Part shown: positions 1 through 7,509 of the stretch, in pieces
How the letters are laid out: each line of letters begins with the position of its first letter
Numbering within the stretch: the first letter of the stretch is position 1
Assembly: GCA_046046915.1 (NCBI GenBank)
Contig: JBJOIT010000044.1
Span: forward strand, 1-23,140
Reading direction: 5' to 3'
From: JBEEJZ01 sp046046915
Lineage (GTDB): Bacteria > Pseudomonadota > Gammaproteobacteria > Burkholderiales > Burkholderiaceae_C
Length of the DNA stretch: 23,140 nt
Made by a program: the position numbers and the translations under genes
Notes under the pieces: generated by a model
The model's input: the letters and a program-made list of their open reading frames with translations, nothing else
Database searches by the model: none
Told to the model about the DNA's origin: nothing

Positions 1-980
1 GGCTGGTGCCGTCGGTGGATTGGTTGCTCTACAGCGCCATCCGCCAGGAGGCGCTGATGACCTCGCAAATCGAGGGCACGCAAGCAACCCTGGTGGATTT
101 GTTTGACGAAGAGGCCGGGCTCGCCATCAGCAACACCGACGATGTGGAAGAGGTGAGCAACTATCTGAGGGCCTTTCAGTGGACGCAGGCGCAATTGCGC
201 AGTTCGCAAGGCTTGCCCATCAGTGTGCGGCTGCTGAGCGAGGCGCACCGCCGCTTGCTTGATGGTGCGCGCGGCTCGGGCAAGCAGCCGGGTGAGCTGC
301 GGCGATCGCAAAACTGGATAGGCGGTACCAGGCCGGGCAATGCGGTGTTTGTGCCGCCACCACCCGAGCAAGTGCCCGCTTTGCTGGCCGATCTGGAGCG
401 GTTTATTCACGCTGAGCAGACGGATCTGCCGGCATTGGTGCGCGTGGCCCTGGTGCATGCGCAGTTTGAAACCATCCACCCTTATCTGGACGGCAACGGG
501 CGTATAGGGCGTTTATTGATTGCTGCTTTGCTGGAGCATTGGCAGCTCTTGCCAGAGCCTTTGATGTACCTGAGCAGTTATCTCAAGCAGCACCAGTCTG
601 AGTATTACCGCCGCTTGTCGGCCATACGCACGGATGGGGATTGGGAAGGATGGGTGCAGTTTTTTCTGGAAGCAGTGCGAAACGCCGCCGTCCAGTCAGA
701 ACGTGCCGTGGTGGCACTGGCCAGACTGGTGGCCAATGACAGACGGCGTTTGTTGGCACATCCCAAGGCGAATGCCGTCAGCTACCGCCTGTTTGAATTG
801 TTGCCCACCATGCCGCGATTGTCGGTAGACCGGGCGTGTGAGGCGGTGCAGACTACTTTTCCAACCGCCAATGCGGCCATCAAGCTGCTGGAAGAGTTGG
901 GCATATTGATCGAGCTGACAGGACAAAAAAAGAACCGCACCTTCAGTTACGCGGCCTATATCGACCTGCTGAGTCGATAA
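1..980 (+). CDS. Fic family protein (probable AMP transferase), 5' end cut by window edge
   Basis: The reading frame is open to the left edge, so the true start lies outside and the GTG at 6 is probably internal. Residues below are numbered from that GTG. The Fic core motif is intact at residues 158-169 (HPYLDGNGRIGR), with the catalytic His158 and the phosphate-binding GNGR loop. Near the visible N-terminus, residues 19-24 read TSQIEG. This fits the (S/T)xxxE(G/N) inhibitory helix of class II Fic proteins, whose Glu blocks ATP until released. The C-terminal third (about 230-324) looks like a winged-helix region. Family knowledge: such enzymes transfer AMP to hydroxyl groups of target proteins; the target here is unknown. 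hsdR starts 21 bases downstream on the same strand, so the gene probably belongs to a type I restriction operon. It could be a regulator of the restriction enzyme or a passenger. Fold assignment is sure; role is not. Confidence 0.93.
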   Translation, partial: LVPSVDWLLYSAIRQEALMTSQIEGTQATLVDLFDEEAGLAISNTDDVEEVSNYLRAFQWTQAQLRSSQGLPISVRLLSEAHRRLLDGARGSGKQPGELRRSQNWIGGTRPGNAVFVPPPPEQVPALLADLERFIHAEQTDLPALVRVALVHAQFETIHPYLDGNGRIGRLLIAALLEHWQLLPEPLMYLSSYLKQHQSEYYRRLSAIRTDGDWEGWVQFFLEAVRNAAVQSERAVVALARLVANDRRRLLAHPKANAVSYRLFELLPTMPRLSVDRACEAVQTTFPTANAAIKLLEELGILIELTGQKKNRTFSYAAYIDLLSR

Positions 981-1001
981 AGCAAAGGGAAAAAGCCATT
1001 C

Positions 1002-4000
1002 ATGACCGAAGACCAACTCGAACAAGAAACCCTGGGCTGGCTGGCCGAGTTGGGCTATGTGGTCCACAGCGGCTACGACATTGCTCACGATGGCCCCAAC
1101 CCGCAGCGGGCCCACTATCGCCAGGTGGTGCTGCCTTTTCGCCTGCGCGAAGCCATTCAGCGGCTGAACCCCACCATTCCCACCGCCGCCCGTGAAGAGG
1201 CGCTGCAGCGCGTGCTGGACCTGGGCATCGCGGCGCAGTTATCTGCCAACCGGGCCTTTCACAAGCTGCTGGTGGGCGGCGTGCCGGTGCAATACCAAAA
1301 GGATGGCGAGACGGTGGGCGACTTTGTGCGCCTGGTGGATTGGTCGGATGCGCCACGTCACGAAGGGCGTAACGAATATTGGGCCGTCAACCAGTTCACC
1401 ATCAAGGGGCCGCACCATACCCGCCGCCCTGACATCATCCTGTTCGTTAACGGTCTGCCGCTGGTCTTGATTGAGCTGAAGAACCCCGCCGACGAGGCGG
1501 CCGACATCGGACGAGCCTACGACCAGATTCAGACCTACAAAGAGCAAATCCCCGACGTGTTTCAGTACAACGAGGTGCTGGTCATCTCGGATGGCACAGA
1601 GGCACGTATGGGCAGCTTGTCGGCCAATGCCGAGCGCTTTATGCAGTGGCGCACCATCGATGGCATCAAGCTCGACCCGCTGGGTGAGTTCAACGAGCTG
1701 CAAACCCTGGTGCGTGGTGCCTTGGCCCCGCAATATCTGCTGGACTACCTGCGCTACTTTGTGCTGTTTGAAGACGACGGCCAGTTGGTCAAAAAGATCG
1801 CCGGTTATCACCAGTACCACGCGGTGCGTGCCGCCATTGAACATGTGGTGGCCGCATCGCGCATAGACAGCCCCGCCGCCATTCAAGGCAAAGGCGGCGT
1901 GGTGTGGCACACGCAAGGCAGCGGCAAAAGTATCACCATGACCTGTTTTGCCGCCCGGGTGATGCAAGAACCGGCCATGCAAAACCCGACCATTGTGGTC
2001 ATCACCGACCGCAATGACCTGGACGGCCAGCTTTTTGGCGTGTTCAGCCTGGCGCAAGACCTGCTGCGCGAACAGCCCGTGCAGGCCACCACCCGGCAAG
2101 AGCTGAGGCAATTGCTGAGCAACCGGCCCTCGGGGGGCATTGTGTTTGCCACCATCCAGAAGTTCATGCCCGGTGAAGATGAAGACATGTTCCCGGTGTT
2201 GTCTGACAGACGCAACATCGTCGTGATTGCGGATGAAGCCCACCGCACCCAGTATGGGTTTGAGGCCAAGCTCAAGACCAAAAAGGCGAGCCGTGCCAGC
2301 TTTGGCGCTGTGACCACGGGCGACGCCCGCACCCTAGCCGCCACCGCTGAATTTGCCCCACCCGAGTACAAGACCGGCGACCAAGTGAAGTATGTGGCCG
2401 GCTATGCCCAACACCTGCGCGACGCCTTGCCCCACGCCACCTTTGTGGCCTTTACCGGCACGCCGGTGAGCAGCACCGACCGCGACACCCGGGCTGTGTT
2501 TGGCGATTACATCCATGTGTATGACATGCAGCAGGCCAAGGAAGATGGCGCCACGGTCGCCATTTATTACGAATCCCGTCTGGCCAAGCTCAAGCTCAAG
2601 GAAGAAGACCTGTCGCTCATCGACGAAGAAGTGGACGAGCTGGCCGAAGACGAGGAAGAAAATACCCAGGCCCAGCTCAAGAGCCGCTGGGCGGCGTTAG
2701 AGAAAGTAGTGGGTGCAGAACCCCGAGTGGCCAGTGTGGCGGCTGACCTGGTGGCCCACTTTGAGGAACGCAAACAGGCCAATATGTCGGACGGATTTGG
2801 CGGCAAGGCCATGGTCGTGACCATGAGCCGCGACATTTGCGTACACCTCTACAACGCCATCACCCAACTGCGCCCAGACTGGCACAGCGACGACCCCGAG
2901 CAGGGCGCCATCAAAATCATCATGACGGGCAGCGCCAGCGACAAAGCCCTGTTGCGGCCCCACATCTACAGCAGCCAGGTCAAGAAGCGCCTGGAAAAGC
3001 GCTTCAAAGACCCCGCCGACCCGCTGCGCCTGGTCATCGTGCGCGACATGTGGCTGACCGGCTTTGATGCGCCCTGTGTGCACACCATGTACGTGGACAA
3101 ACCCATGAAGGGCCACAACCTGATGCAGGCCATTGCCCGCGTCAACCGCGTGTTCAAAGACAAGCAAGGCGGCCTGGTGGTGGACTACATCGGCATAGGC
3201 AACGAGCTCAAAGCCGCCATGAAGGAATACACCGCTAGCCAAGGCCGTGGCCGCCCGACCGTGGATGCGCATGAGGCGCTGTCTGTTTTGCTGGAAAAGC
3301 GCGATGTGCTGCACGCCATGCTGCATGGCTTTGATTGGAGCGACTTCAAAACAGGTGGCCACAAAACCCTGGCCGGCGCCGCCAACCATGTGTTGGGCCT
3401 GACATCCGAAACCAAAGACAAAACCGGCAAGCCGGTACGCGATGGCAAAAAGCGCTTTGCCGATGTGGCCTTGGGCCTTAGCAAGGCCTTCAGCCTGTGC
3501 TGCACCCTGGACGAAGCCAAGGCCGTGCGTGACGAAGTAGCCTTTTTGCAAGCGGTCAAGGTCATCCTGACCAAGCGTGACATCAGTCAGCAGAAGAAAA
3601 CTGACGAGCAACGCGACCTGGCCATCCGTCAAATCATCAACCAGGCAGTGGTGAGCGAATCGGTGGTGGACATCTTTGATGCCGTGGGCCTGGAAAAGCC
3701 CAACATTGGTTTGCTGGATGAAAGTTTCCTGGCCCAGGTGCAAAACCTGCCCGAAAAGAACCTGGCAGTGGAGCTGCTGGAGCGCCTGCTCGAAGGCGAA
3801 ATCAAGAGCAAGTTCGCCACCAACGTGGTGCAGCAAAAGAAGTTCTCAGACCTGCTCAGCAATGTCATCACCCGCTACCAAAACCGCAGCATCGAAACCG
3901 CGCAGGTGATGGAGGAGCTGGTGGAGATGGCCAAGAAGTTCAAGCTGGCTGCCAGCCGTGGTGAGCTGCTGGGCCTGTCTGACGACGAGGTGAAGTTCTA

Positions 4001-4256
4001 CGACGCCCTGGCCAACAACGAATCAGCGGTGAAAGAACTGACCGACGAGACGCTAAAGAAAATCGCCCATGAACTGACTGAAAACCTCAAGCGCAATATC
4101 ACCGTGGACTGGACGCAGCGCGAAAGCGTGCGGGCCGCCCTGCGGTTGATGGTCAAGCGGGTGCTGCGCAAATACAAATACCCGCCCGACCAAGCCGATG
4201 AGGCGGTGGAGCTGGTGCTGCAGCAAGTAGAGACACTCGGGGAGAGCTGGACTTGA
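1002..4256 (+). CDS. hsdR: Type I restriction enzyme, R subunit (HsdR)
   Basis: This 1084-residue protein is the ATP-driven translocase and nuclease of a type I restriction-modification complex. The N-terminal nuclease domain has D144 and E158-x-K160 (RPDIIL then LIELK), a PD-(D/E)xK site. The SF2 motor follows: Walker A TQGSGKS at 304-310, DEAHR at 411-415, TGTP at 485-488, MWLTGFDAP at 683-691 and QAIARVNR at 709-716. The C-terminal helical region (about 920-1084) resembles the HindI-type R-subunit tail that contacts the methylase. An acidic, lysine-rich stretch sits near 530-560. Length is normal, no frameshift is seen, and all catalytic motifs are present, so it should be active. The ATG at 1002 has an upstream AAAGGGA. 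The hsdM and hsdS partners are not in the window and are expected upstream of the Fic gene. Confidence 0.97.
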   Translation: MTEDQLEQETLGWLAELGYVVHSGYDIAHDGPNPQRAHYRQVVLPFRLREAIQRLNPTIPTAAREEALQRVLDLGIAAQLSANRAFHKLLVGGVPVQYQKDGETVGDFVRLVDWSDAPRHEGRNEYWAVNQFTIKGPHHTRRPDIILFVNGLPLVLIELKNPADEAADIGRAYDQIQTYKEQIPDVFQYNEVLVISDGTEARMGSLSANAERFMQWRTIDGIKLDPLGEFNELQTLVRGALAPQYLLDYLRYFVLFEDDGQLVKKIAGYHQYHAVRAAIEHVVAASRIDSPAAIQGKGGVVWHTQGSGKSITMTCFAARVMQEPAMQNPTIVVITDRNDLDGQLFGVFSLAQDLLREQPVQATTRQELRQLLSNRPSGGIVFATIQKFMPGEDEDMFPVLSDRRNIVVIADEAHRTQYGFEAKLKTKKASRASFGAVTTGDARTLAATAEFAPPEYKTGDQVKYVAGYAQHLRDALPHATFVAFTGTPVSSTDRDTRAVFGDYIHVYDMQQAKEDGATVAIYYESRLAKLKLKEEDLSLIDEEVDELAEDEEENTQAQLKSRWAALEKVVGAEPRVASVAADLVAHFEERKQANMSDGFGGKAMVVTMSRDICVHLYNAITQLRPDWHSDDPEQGAIKIIMTGSASDKALLRPHIYSSQVKKRLEKRFKDPADPLRLVIVRDMWLTGFDAPCVHTMYVDKPMKGHNLMQAIARVNRVFKDKQGGLVVDYIGIGNELKAAMKEYTASQGRGRPTVDAHEALSVLLEKRDVLHAMLHGFDWSDFKTGGHKTLAGAANHVLGLTSETKDKTGKPVRDGKKRFADVALGLSKAFSLCCTLDEAKAVRDEVAFLQAVKVILTKRDISQQKKTDEQRDLAIRQIINQAVVSESVVDIFDAVGLEKPNIGLLDESFLAQVQNLPEKNLAVELLERLLEGEIKSKFATNVVQQKKFSDLLSNVITRYQNRSIETAQVMEELVEMAKKFKLAASRGELLGLSDDEVKFYDALANNESAVKELTDETLKKIAHELTENLKRNITVDWTQRESVRAALRLMVKRVLRKYKYPPDQADEAVELVLQQVETLGESWT

Positions 4257-4261
4257 AGGAG
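4256..4261 (+). promoter_or_regulatory. Ribosome binding site that fixes the monooxygenase start
   Basis: AAGGAG lies 6 bases before the ATG at 4268 and shares its first base with the hsdR TGA (4254-4256). This favours the ATG at 4268 over the in-frame TTG at 4253, and suggests the two genes are translationally coupled. Confidence 0.75.
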
Positions 4262-4267
4262 ACCCAC

Positions 4268-5491
4268 ATGCAGATCCTGATCGCCGGCGGTGGCGTGGGC
4301 GGCCTGATACTGGGCCTGATGCTGAAGCAACGCGGCATCGCCTGCACGGTCCTGGAGGCCGTGAGCGAGGTGCGGGAGCTGGGCGTGGGCATCAACCTGC
4401 TGCCGGTGGCGGTGCGCGAATTGTCCGAGCAGGGGCTTTTGCCGGCACTGGACGCCGTGGGCATACGCACCCGCGAGTTGCGCTATGCCAACCACTTGGG
4501 CCAAACGATTTGGGCCGAACCCCGAGGCACTTATGCCGGGCTAGACGTGCCCCAGTTTTCCATCCACCGGGGGCACTTTCATGGCCTGCTGTGGCGCGCG
4601 GCGCAAGAACGCCTGGGCTCGGCCCTGCGCCACAGCGCGCGGGTGACTGGATACAGCCAGGAGGGCAAGCACGTCACGGCGCATCTGGCCGACGGCAGCA
4701 GCCTGAGTGGCGATGCGCTGATTGGCGCGGACGGCATCCACTCCAGCCTGCGCAGTGCCATGCACCCGGATGACGGCGGTGTGCGCTGGCAAGGCACGCA
4801 GATGTGGCGTGGCGCGGTGGACTGGCCCCAACTGTGGGATGGGGCCACCATGTGCATTTGCGGCAACACGCATGCCAAGCTGGTGCTCTACCCCATCGGC
4901 CCTGGCCTTCGGCCCTATACACGCTTGTTGAATTGGGTGGTGTACACCCGGCTTGCCGACGCTGGCCCCACACCGCCCGGGCGGCAAGACTGGTCGCGCG
5001 AGGCTGACCGTGCCGACATCCTTCCGCATGTGGCGGATTTTTCTCTGCCCTTCATCGACCCGGCGGCCTTGATACAGGCTTCGCCCATGGCATCGGTCTA
5101 CCCCATGTGCGACCGCGACCCGCTGCCCTGGTGGACGCAAGACCGAGTCACCTTGCTGGGTGACGCTGCGCACCCGATGTACCCGGTAGGCTCGAATGGT
5201 GCATCCCAGGCCATCCTCGACGCCCGCTACCTGGCCGATTTGCTGACCCACCTGCCAGTGCCTGATGCACTCAGTGCCTATGACGCCGAACGCCGACCCA
5301 AGACGTCCGCCATTGTGGCGGCCAACCGGCAGGGCGGCCCCGAACGCATCATCGACTTCGTGGGGCAAAGAGCACCGCCAGGCTTTTCCGACATCGCCCA
5401 GGTGGCCACGCATGCAGAGCTCAGCGCCATCCTGGCGGGCCATTCACAAGTGGCCCAGGTACTTGGCCCAAGCGGCCAGCGCAAGAGCTAA
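4268..5491 (+). CDS. FAD-dependent monooxygenase, PhzS-like
   Basis: This 407-residue flavoprotein hydroxylase is of the PHBH/UbiH fold. The N-terminus reads ILIAGGGVGGL (GxGxxG, FAD ADP binding). A DG motif occurs as ALIGADGIHSS, and the GD motif as VTLLGDAAHPMYPVGSNGA near the C-terminal third. Segments such as LGVGIN, ELRYA, FSIHRG and MWRG match what I recall of PhzS (phenazine monooxygenase) relatives, which hydroxylate aromatic or phenazine-like compounds with NAD(P)H and O2. The substrate is not readable from sequence, and no phenazine biosynthesis genes are nearby. It starts 11 bases after hsdR with its RBS touching the hsdR stop, so it is probably cotranscribed with the restriction genes. 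Its stop overlaps by 4 bases the stop of the convergent yqjK-like gene. A general salicylate-type hydroxylase role is the main alternative. Confidence 0.9.
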   Translation: MQILIAGGGVGGLILGLMLKQRGIACTVLEAVSEVRELGVGINLLPVAVRELSEQGLLPALDAVGIRTRELRYANHLGQTIWAEPRGTYAGLDVPQFSIHRGHFHGLLWRAAQERLGSALRHSARVTGYSQEGKHVTAHLADGSSLSGDALIGADGIHSSLRSAMHPDDGGVRWQGTQMWRGAVDWPQLWDGATMCICGNTHAKLVLYPIGPGLRPYTRLLNWVVYTRLADAGPTPPGRQDWSREADRADILPHVADFSLPFIDPAALIQASPMASVYPMCDRDPLPWWTQDRVTLLGDAAHPMYPVGSNGASQAILDARYLADLLTHLPVPDALSAYDAERRPKTSAIVAANRQGGPERIIDFVGQRAPPGFSDIAQVATHAELSAILAGHSQVAQVLGPSGQRKS

Positions 5492-5790
5492 TCTGGCACC
5501 AACCAAGCCCGCAACCACTTCCAGCTGCGCCACAACACCAGGGCACGGCGGGCGTGGCGCAGGGATCGCTTGGGTCCCAAAAGCACCAACAGGGCAGAGA
5601 CCAGCAGGGCAGGCTGGGGGTGTTGCTTGAGGTAGACCATGCCGCCGCGCAGTTTGCCCAGCCACGCTTCAACGCTCTCGGCCAGCGTCAGCCACGGGAC
5701 GACTTGCTGGGCCAGCTGGATGCGCTGCTGGCTGATACGCTCCAGCAAGCGACCACGCTGCACCAGCAGCTCAGCTTGTGTGGGGCTCAT
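5488..5790 (-). CDS. YqjK-like small protein
   Basis: This 100-residue basic protein belongs by context and pattern to the YqjK-like family. Residues 1-30 form a charged, Gln/Arg-rich helix (MSPTQAELLVQRGRLLERIS). One short hydrophobic stretch (about 59-72, ALLVSALLVLLG) may associate with the membrane, and the C-terminus is rich in Arg and Trp. Function is unknown in any organism I know of. The ATG lies inside the end of the yqjE-like gene (20-base overlap), which indicates translational coupling and a last-in-operon position. Its TAG overlaps the TAA of the convergent monooxygenase (5488-5491), leaving no room for a terminator between them. Confidence 0.82.
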   Translation of the reverse strand: MSPTQAELLVQRGRLLERISQQRIQLAQQVVPWLTLAESVEAWLGKLRGGMVYLKQHPQPALLVSALLVLLGPKRSLRHARRALVLWRSWKWLRAWLVPD

Positions 5791-6142
5791 GTGCAGCGGC
5801 TTTCAGCAGCCTCAGGTCTTCTTGCAACTCCGCCAGACTGGCGGCAAACACGGGTTCTATGCCACGGGTCACGCGCCTGAACTGGGCATGGAAGTAGGCT
5901 GCCAATAACAAAAAGAGCGTGGCAAAGGCCGCCAGCACCACCATGCGCTGAGCCCACCACACGATCACGGCCAAAAACACGGCCAGCACCAACCCTAAGC
6001 TCAGGCAAAAAGCCAGCGCCAAGCCCAGCCAAAGCATGGTCATGGCCTGGTGCTTTTCTGCCTGCAGCTCATTGGCCAGCAAGGCCAGACGCGTGTGGGC
6101 GCTGGTCAGCAGGGTCAGCGCCAGTGGTTTCAGACCCAGCAT
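5771..6142 (-). CDS. YqjE-like membrane protein (holin-like superfamily, Pfam PF07332 type)
   Basis: This protein is about 123 residues from the ATG at 6142. The frame extends to a TTG at 6193 inside the upstream gene, so the start is uncertain. I prefer 6142 because family members usually begin shortly before the TRLALLANEL helix. After that amphipathic helix come two hydrophobic segments (MLWLGLALAFCLSLGLVLAVFLAVIVWW and MVVLAAFATLFLLLAAYF), then a cytoplasmic tail with a charged helix. The family is often labelled a phage holin family protein, but here it sits in the conserved yqjD-yqjE-yqjK chromosomal order and no phage gene is near. It is probably an inner-membrane stress-related protein. 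No strong Shine-Dalgarno precedes either start. Confidence 0.83.
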   Translation of the reverse strand: MLGLKPLALTLLTSAHTRLALLANELQAEKHQAMTMLWLGLALAFCLSLGLVLAVFLAVIVWWAQRMVVLAAFATLFLLLAAYFHAQFRRVTRGIEPVFAASLAELQEDLRLLKAAAHEPHTS

Positions 6143-6176
6143 GGACAAGGCCCGGGCGCCCGTAACCCCACCAACA

Positions 6177-6497
6177 TTAGCGACGACCAGCAAACAGGCC
6201 TAGCACCACGCCAACACTGGCGGCCAGACCGATGGCCGTCCAGGGCGACTGGTGCACATAGTTGTCGGTCGCCACAGCAGCGGCTTTGGATTTTTCTGAC
6301 AGCGTGGATTGCACCTGGTCCAGACGCTCGCGCACGTCGTGCATGCCGGTCTGAACCTTGGCGCGCAAATTGGTCACTTTGTCGCCGGCTTGTTCTGCTG
6401 TGGCCGCCAAGATGTGCTCGGCATCGGCAATGACGGTCTTGAGGTCGTTGACCAGCTTTTCCTGGGTTTGCGCGGGAGCCTGAAAAACAGTAGACAT
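6177..6497 (-). CDS. YqjD/ElaB-like protein (DUF883), C-tail-anchored
   Basis: This 106-residue protein has a long charged, coiled-coil-prone region (about 10-75), then a single hydrophobic segment at 86-103 (PWTAIGLAASVGVVLGLF) and a final Arg-Arg. That is the DUF883 layout. In E. coli the relatives YqjD, ElaB and YgaM are inner-membrane proteins that bind ribosomes in stationary phase; whether this one does is inferred. It is the first gene of a tight minus-strand operon with the yqjE-like and yqjK-like genes. The ATG at 6497 is preceded by AAAGGTG, which lies inside a 9-bp inverted repeat able to hide it (see the separate entry). Confidence 0.88.
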   Translation of the reverse strand: MSTVFQAPAQTQEKLVNDLKTVIADAEHILAATAEQAGDKVTNLRAKVQTGMHDVRERLDQVQSTLSEKSKAAAVATDNYVHQSPWTAIGLAASVGVVLGLFAGRR

Positions 6498-6530
6498 GAT
6501 GCACCTTTCAAAAAAGTAGGAGGTGCATCA
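6498..6530 (-). promoter_or_regulatory. Inverted repeat covering the yqjD-like RBS (possible translation-control hairpin)
   Basis: GATGCACCT (6498-6506) and AGGTGCATC (6522-6530) are perfect 9-base inverted arms with a 15-base, U-rich loop on the minus-strand transcript. The downstream arm contains the AGGTG Shine-Dalgarno and ends exactly at the start codon (6497), so the folded RNA would mask the ribosome site. The pairing is seen in the sequence; the control function is inferred. Confidence 0.5.
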
Positions 6531-6567
6531 AGCGTAGTGGGCCAGGCGGCTCAGCCAGGTGATTTAT

Positions 6568-6586
6568 CGCAAGCGCAGCGCTTGCG
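6568..6586 (-). terminator. Hairpin just after pyrF (weak or incomplete terminator)
   Basis: CGCAAGCG (6568-6575) and CGCTTGCG (6579-6586) form a perfect 8-bp stem with a 3-base loop, starting 12 bases past the pyrF stop. On the minus strand it is followed by ATAAATC rather than a T-run. It may therefore be a Rho-assisted stop or an RNA 3' end protector rather than a classic terminator. Confidence 0.4.
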
Positions 6587-6597
6587 CGGAACGGGCG

Positions 6598-7440
6598 TCA
6601 GGCGCCGCGCGCCGATTCCAGCAGGTCGCGCGTTTTGATGGCTTCACGTCGGGCCGCTTCACGGTAGTCGTCGCCCGAGGAGGCATACAGGATGGCGCGC
6701 GAGGAATTGACCACGATGGGCGCCACAGTTTCGCCCCCCTGAGCACGCCAACCGGCGCGCACAGTGGCCAGGGCATCGCCGCCCTGAGCACCCACCCCCG
6801 GGATGAGCAAGGGCGCGGTGGGGGCCACGGCACGCACACGCTCGATCTCATTGGGGTAGGTGGCACCCACCACCAGGCCCAACTGGCCGTTCAGGTTCCA
6901 AGGACCCTGTGCAAGACGGGCCACATGCTCGTACAGCAAAGGCTCGCCCGGCACACTGGCCAGGCGCTGGGCCTGCAGATCATCGCCACCGGGGTTAGAG
7001 GTACGGCACAGCAAAAACGCGCCTTTGCCCTCGTACTTGAGGTAGGGCGCCACCGAGTCAAAGCCCATGAAGGGCGACAAGGTGACCGCGTCTGCGCCGT
7101 AACGATCAAACGCCTCTTTGGCGTATTGCTCAGCGGTGCTACCAATGTCGCCGCGCTTGGCATCCAGGATGATGGGCACTTGGGGCGCGGCGCGGCGCAT
7201 GTGCGCCATCAGGCGCTCCAGTTGGTCTTCGGCACGGTGAGCTGCAAAGTAAGCAATTTGAGGCTTGAAGGCGATCACCAGGTCGGCGGTGGCGTCCACC
7301 ATGGCGGCACAAAAGTCGTAAATCTTGCTGGCATCGCCCCGGAGCTGGCCTGGAAAACGGCTGGGTTCAGGATCCAGGCCCACGCACAACATGGAGCCGT
7401 TTTGGCGCTCGGTGGCGCTCAGCATTTCGATGAAAGTCAT
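6598..7440 (-). CDS. pyrF: Orotidine 5'-phosphate decarboxylase
   Basis: This 280-residue enzyme of the TIM-barrel OMP decarboxylase family converts OMP to UMP, the last step of pyrimidine synthesis, in the cytoplasm. The signature DAKRGDIGST lies at residues 93-102, where D93, K95 and D98 are the catalytic charged set. FKP at 58-60 supplies the other conserved lysine. LIPGVGAQGGD and VNSSRAILYAS are the phosphate-binding loops near the C-terminus. The length matches the longer PyrF subfamily found in beta-proteobacteria and actinobacteria rather than the roughly 230-residue E. coli form. The ATG at 7440 starts MTFIEMLSAT. A 69-base gap separates it from the EamA gene upstream, so it could be read from its own promoter. 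A TAAAAT at 7448-7453 is a possible -10, but I see no matching -35. Confidence 0.96.
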   Translation of the reverse strand: MTFIEMLSATERQNGSMLCVGLDPEPSRFPGQLRGDASKIYDFCAAMVDATADLVIAFKPQIAYFAAHRAEDQLERLMAHMRRAAPQVPIILDAKRGDIGSTAEQYAKEAFDRYGADAVTLSPFMGFDSVAPYLKYEGKGAFLLCRTSNPGGDDLQAQRLASVPGEPLLYEHVARLAQGPWNLNGQLGLVVGATYPNEIERVRAVAPTAPLLIPGVGAQGGDALATVRAGWRAQGGETVAPIVVNSSRAILYASSGDDYREAARREAIKTRDLLESARGA

Positions 7441-7509
7441 GTTGGCAATTTTACCGAGCAGCCTCGTTCAGAGCCTGGGACGTTTGCACTCCAGGGAGAC
7501 AGCCCCTCA

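Noticed and set aside
2581..2680. Lys/Glu-rich stretch in hsdR as a possible repeat or phase-variable tract
   Set aside because: The codons vary and there is no short tandem repeat that could slip; it is a charged linker.
2697..3836. Long open frame (379 codons) on the minus strand inside hsdR
   Set aside because: It is antisense to the helicase core of hsdR. Its translation is His/Gln/Val-rich with no known domain, the usual shadow of a GC-rich gene.
5771..6142. Phage holin, hinting at a prophage remnant
   Set aside because: The family label covers chromosomal YqjE proteins; the yqjD-yqjE-yqjK order and the lack of any other phage gene fit the housekeeping version.
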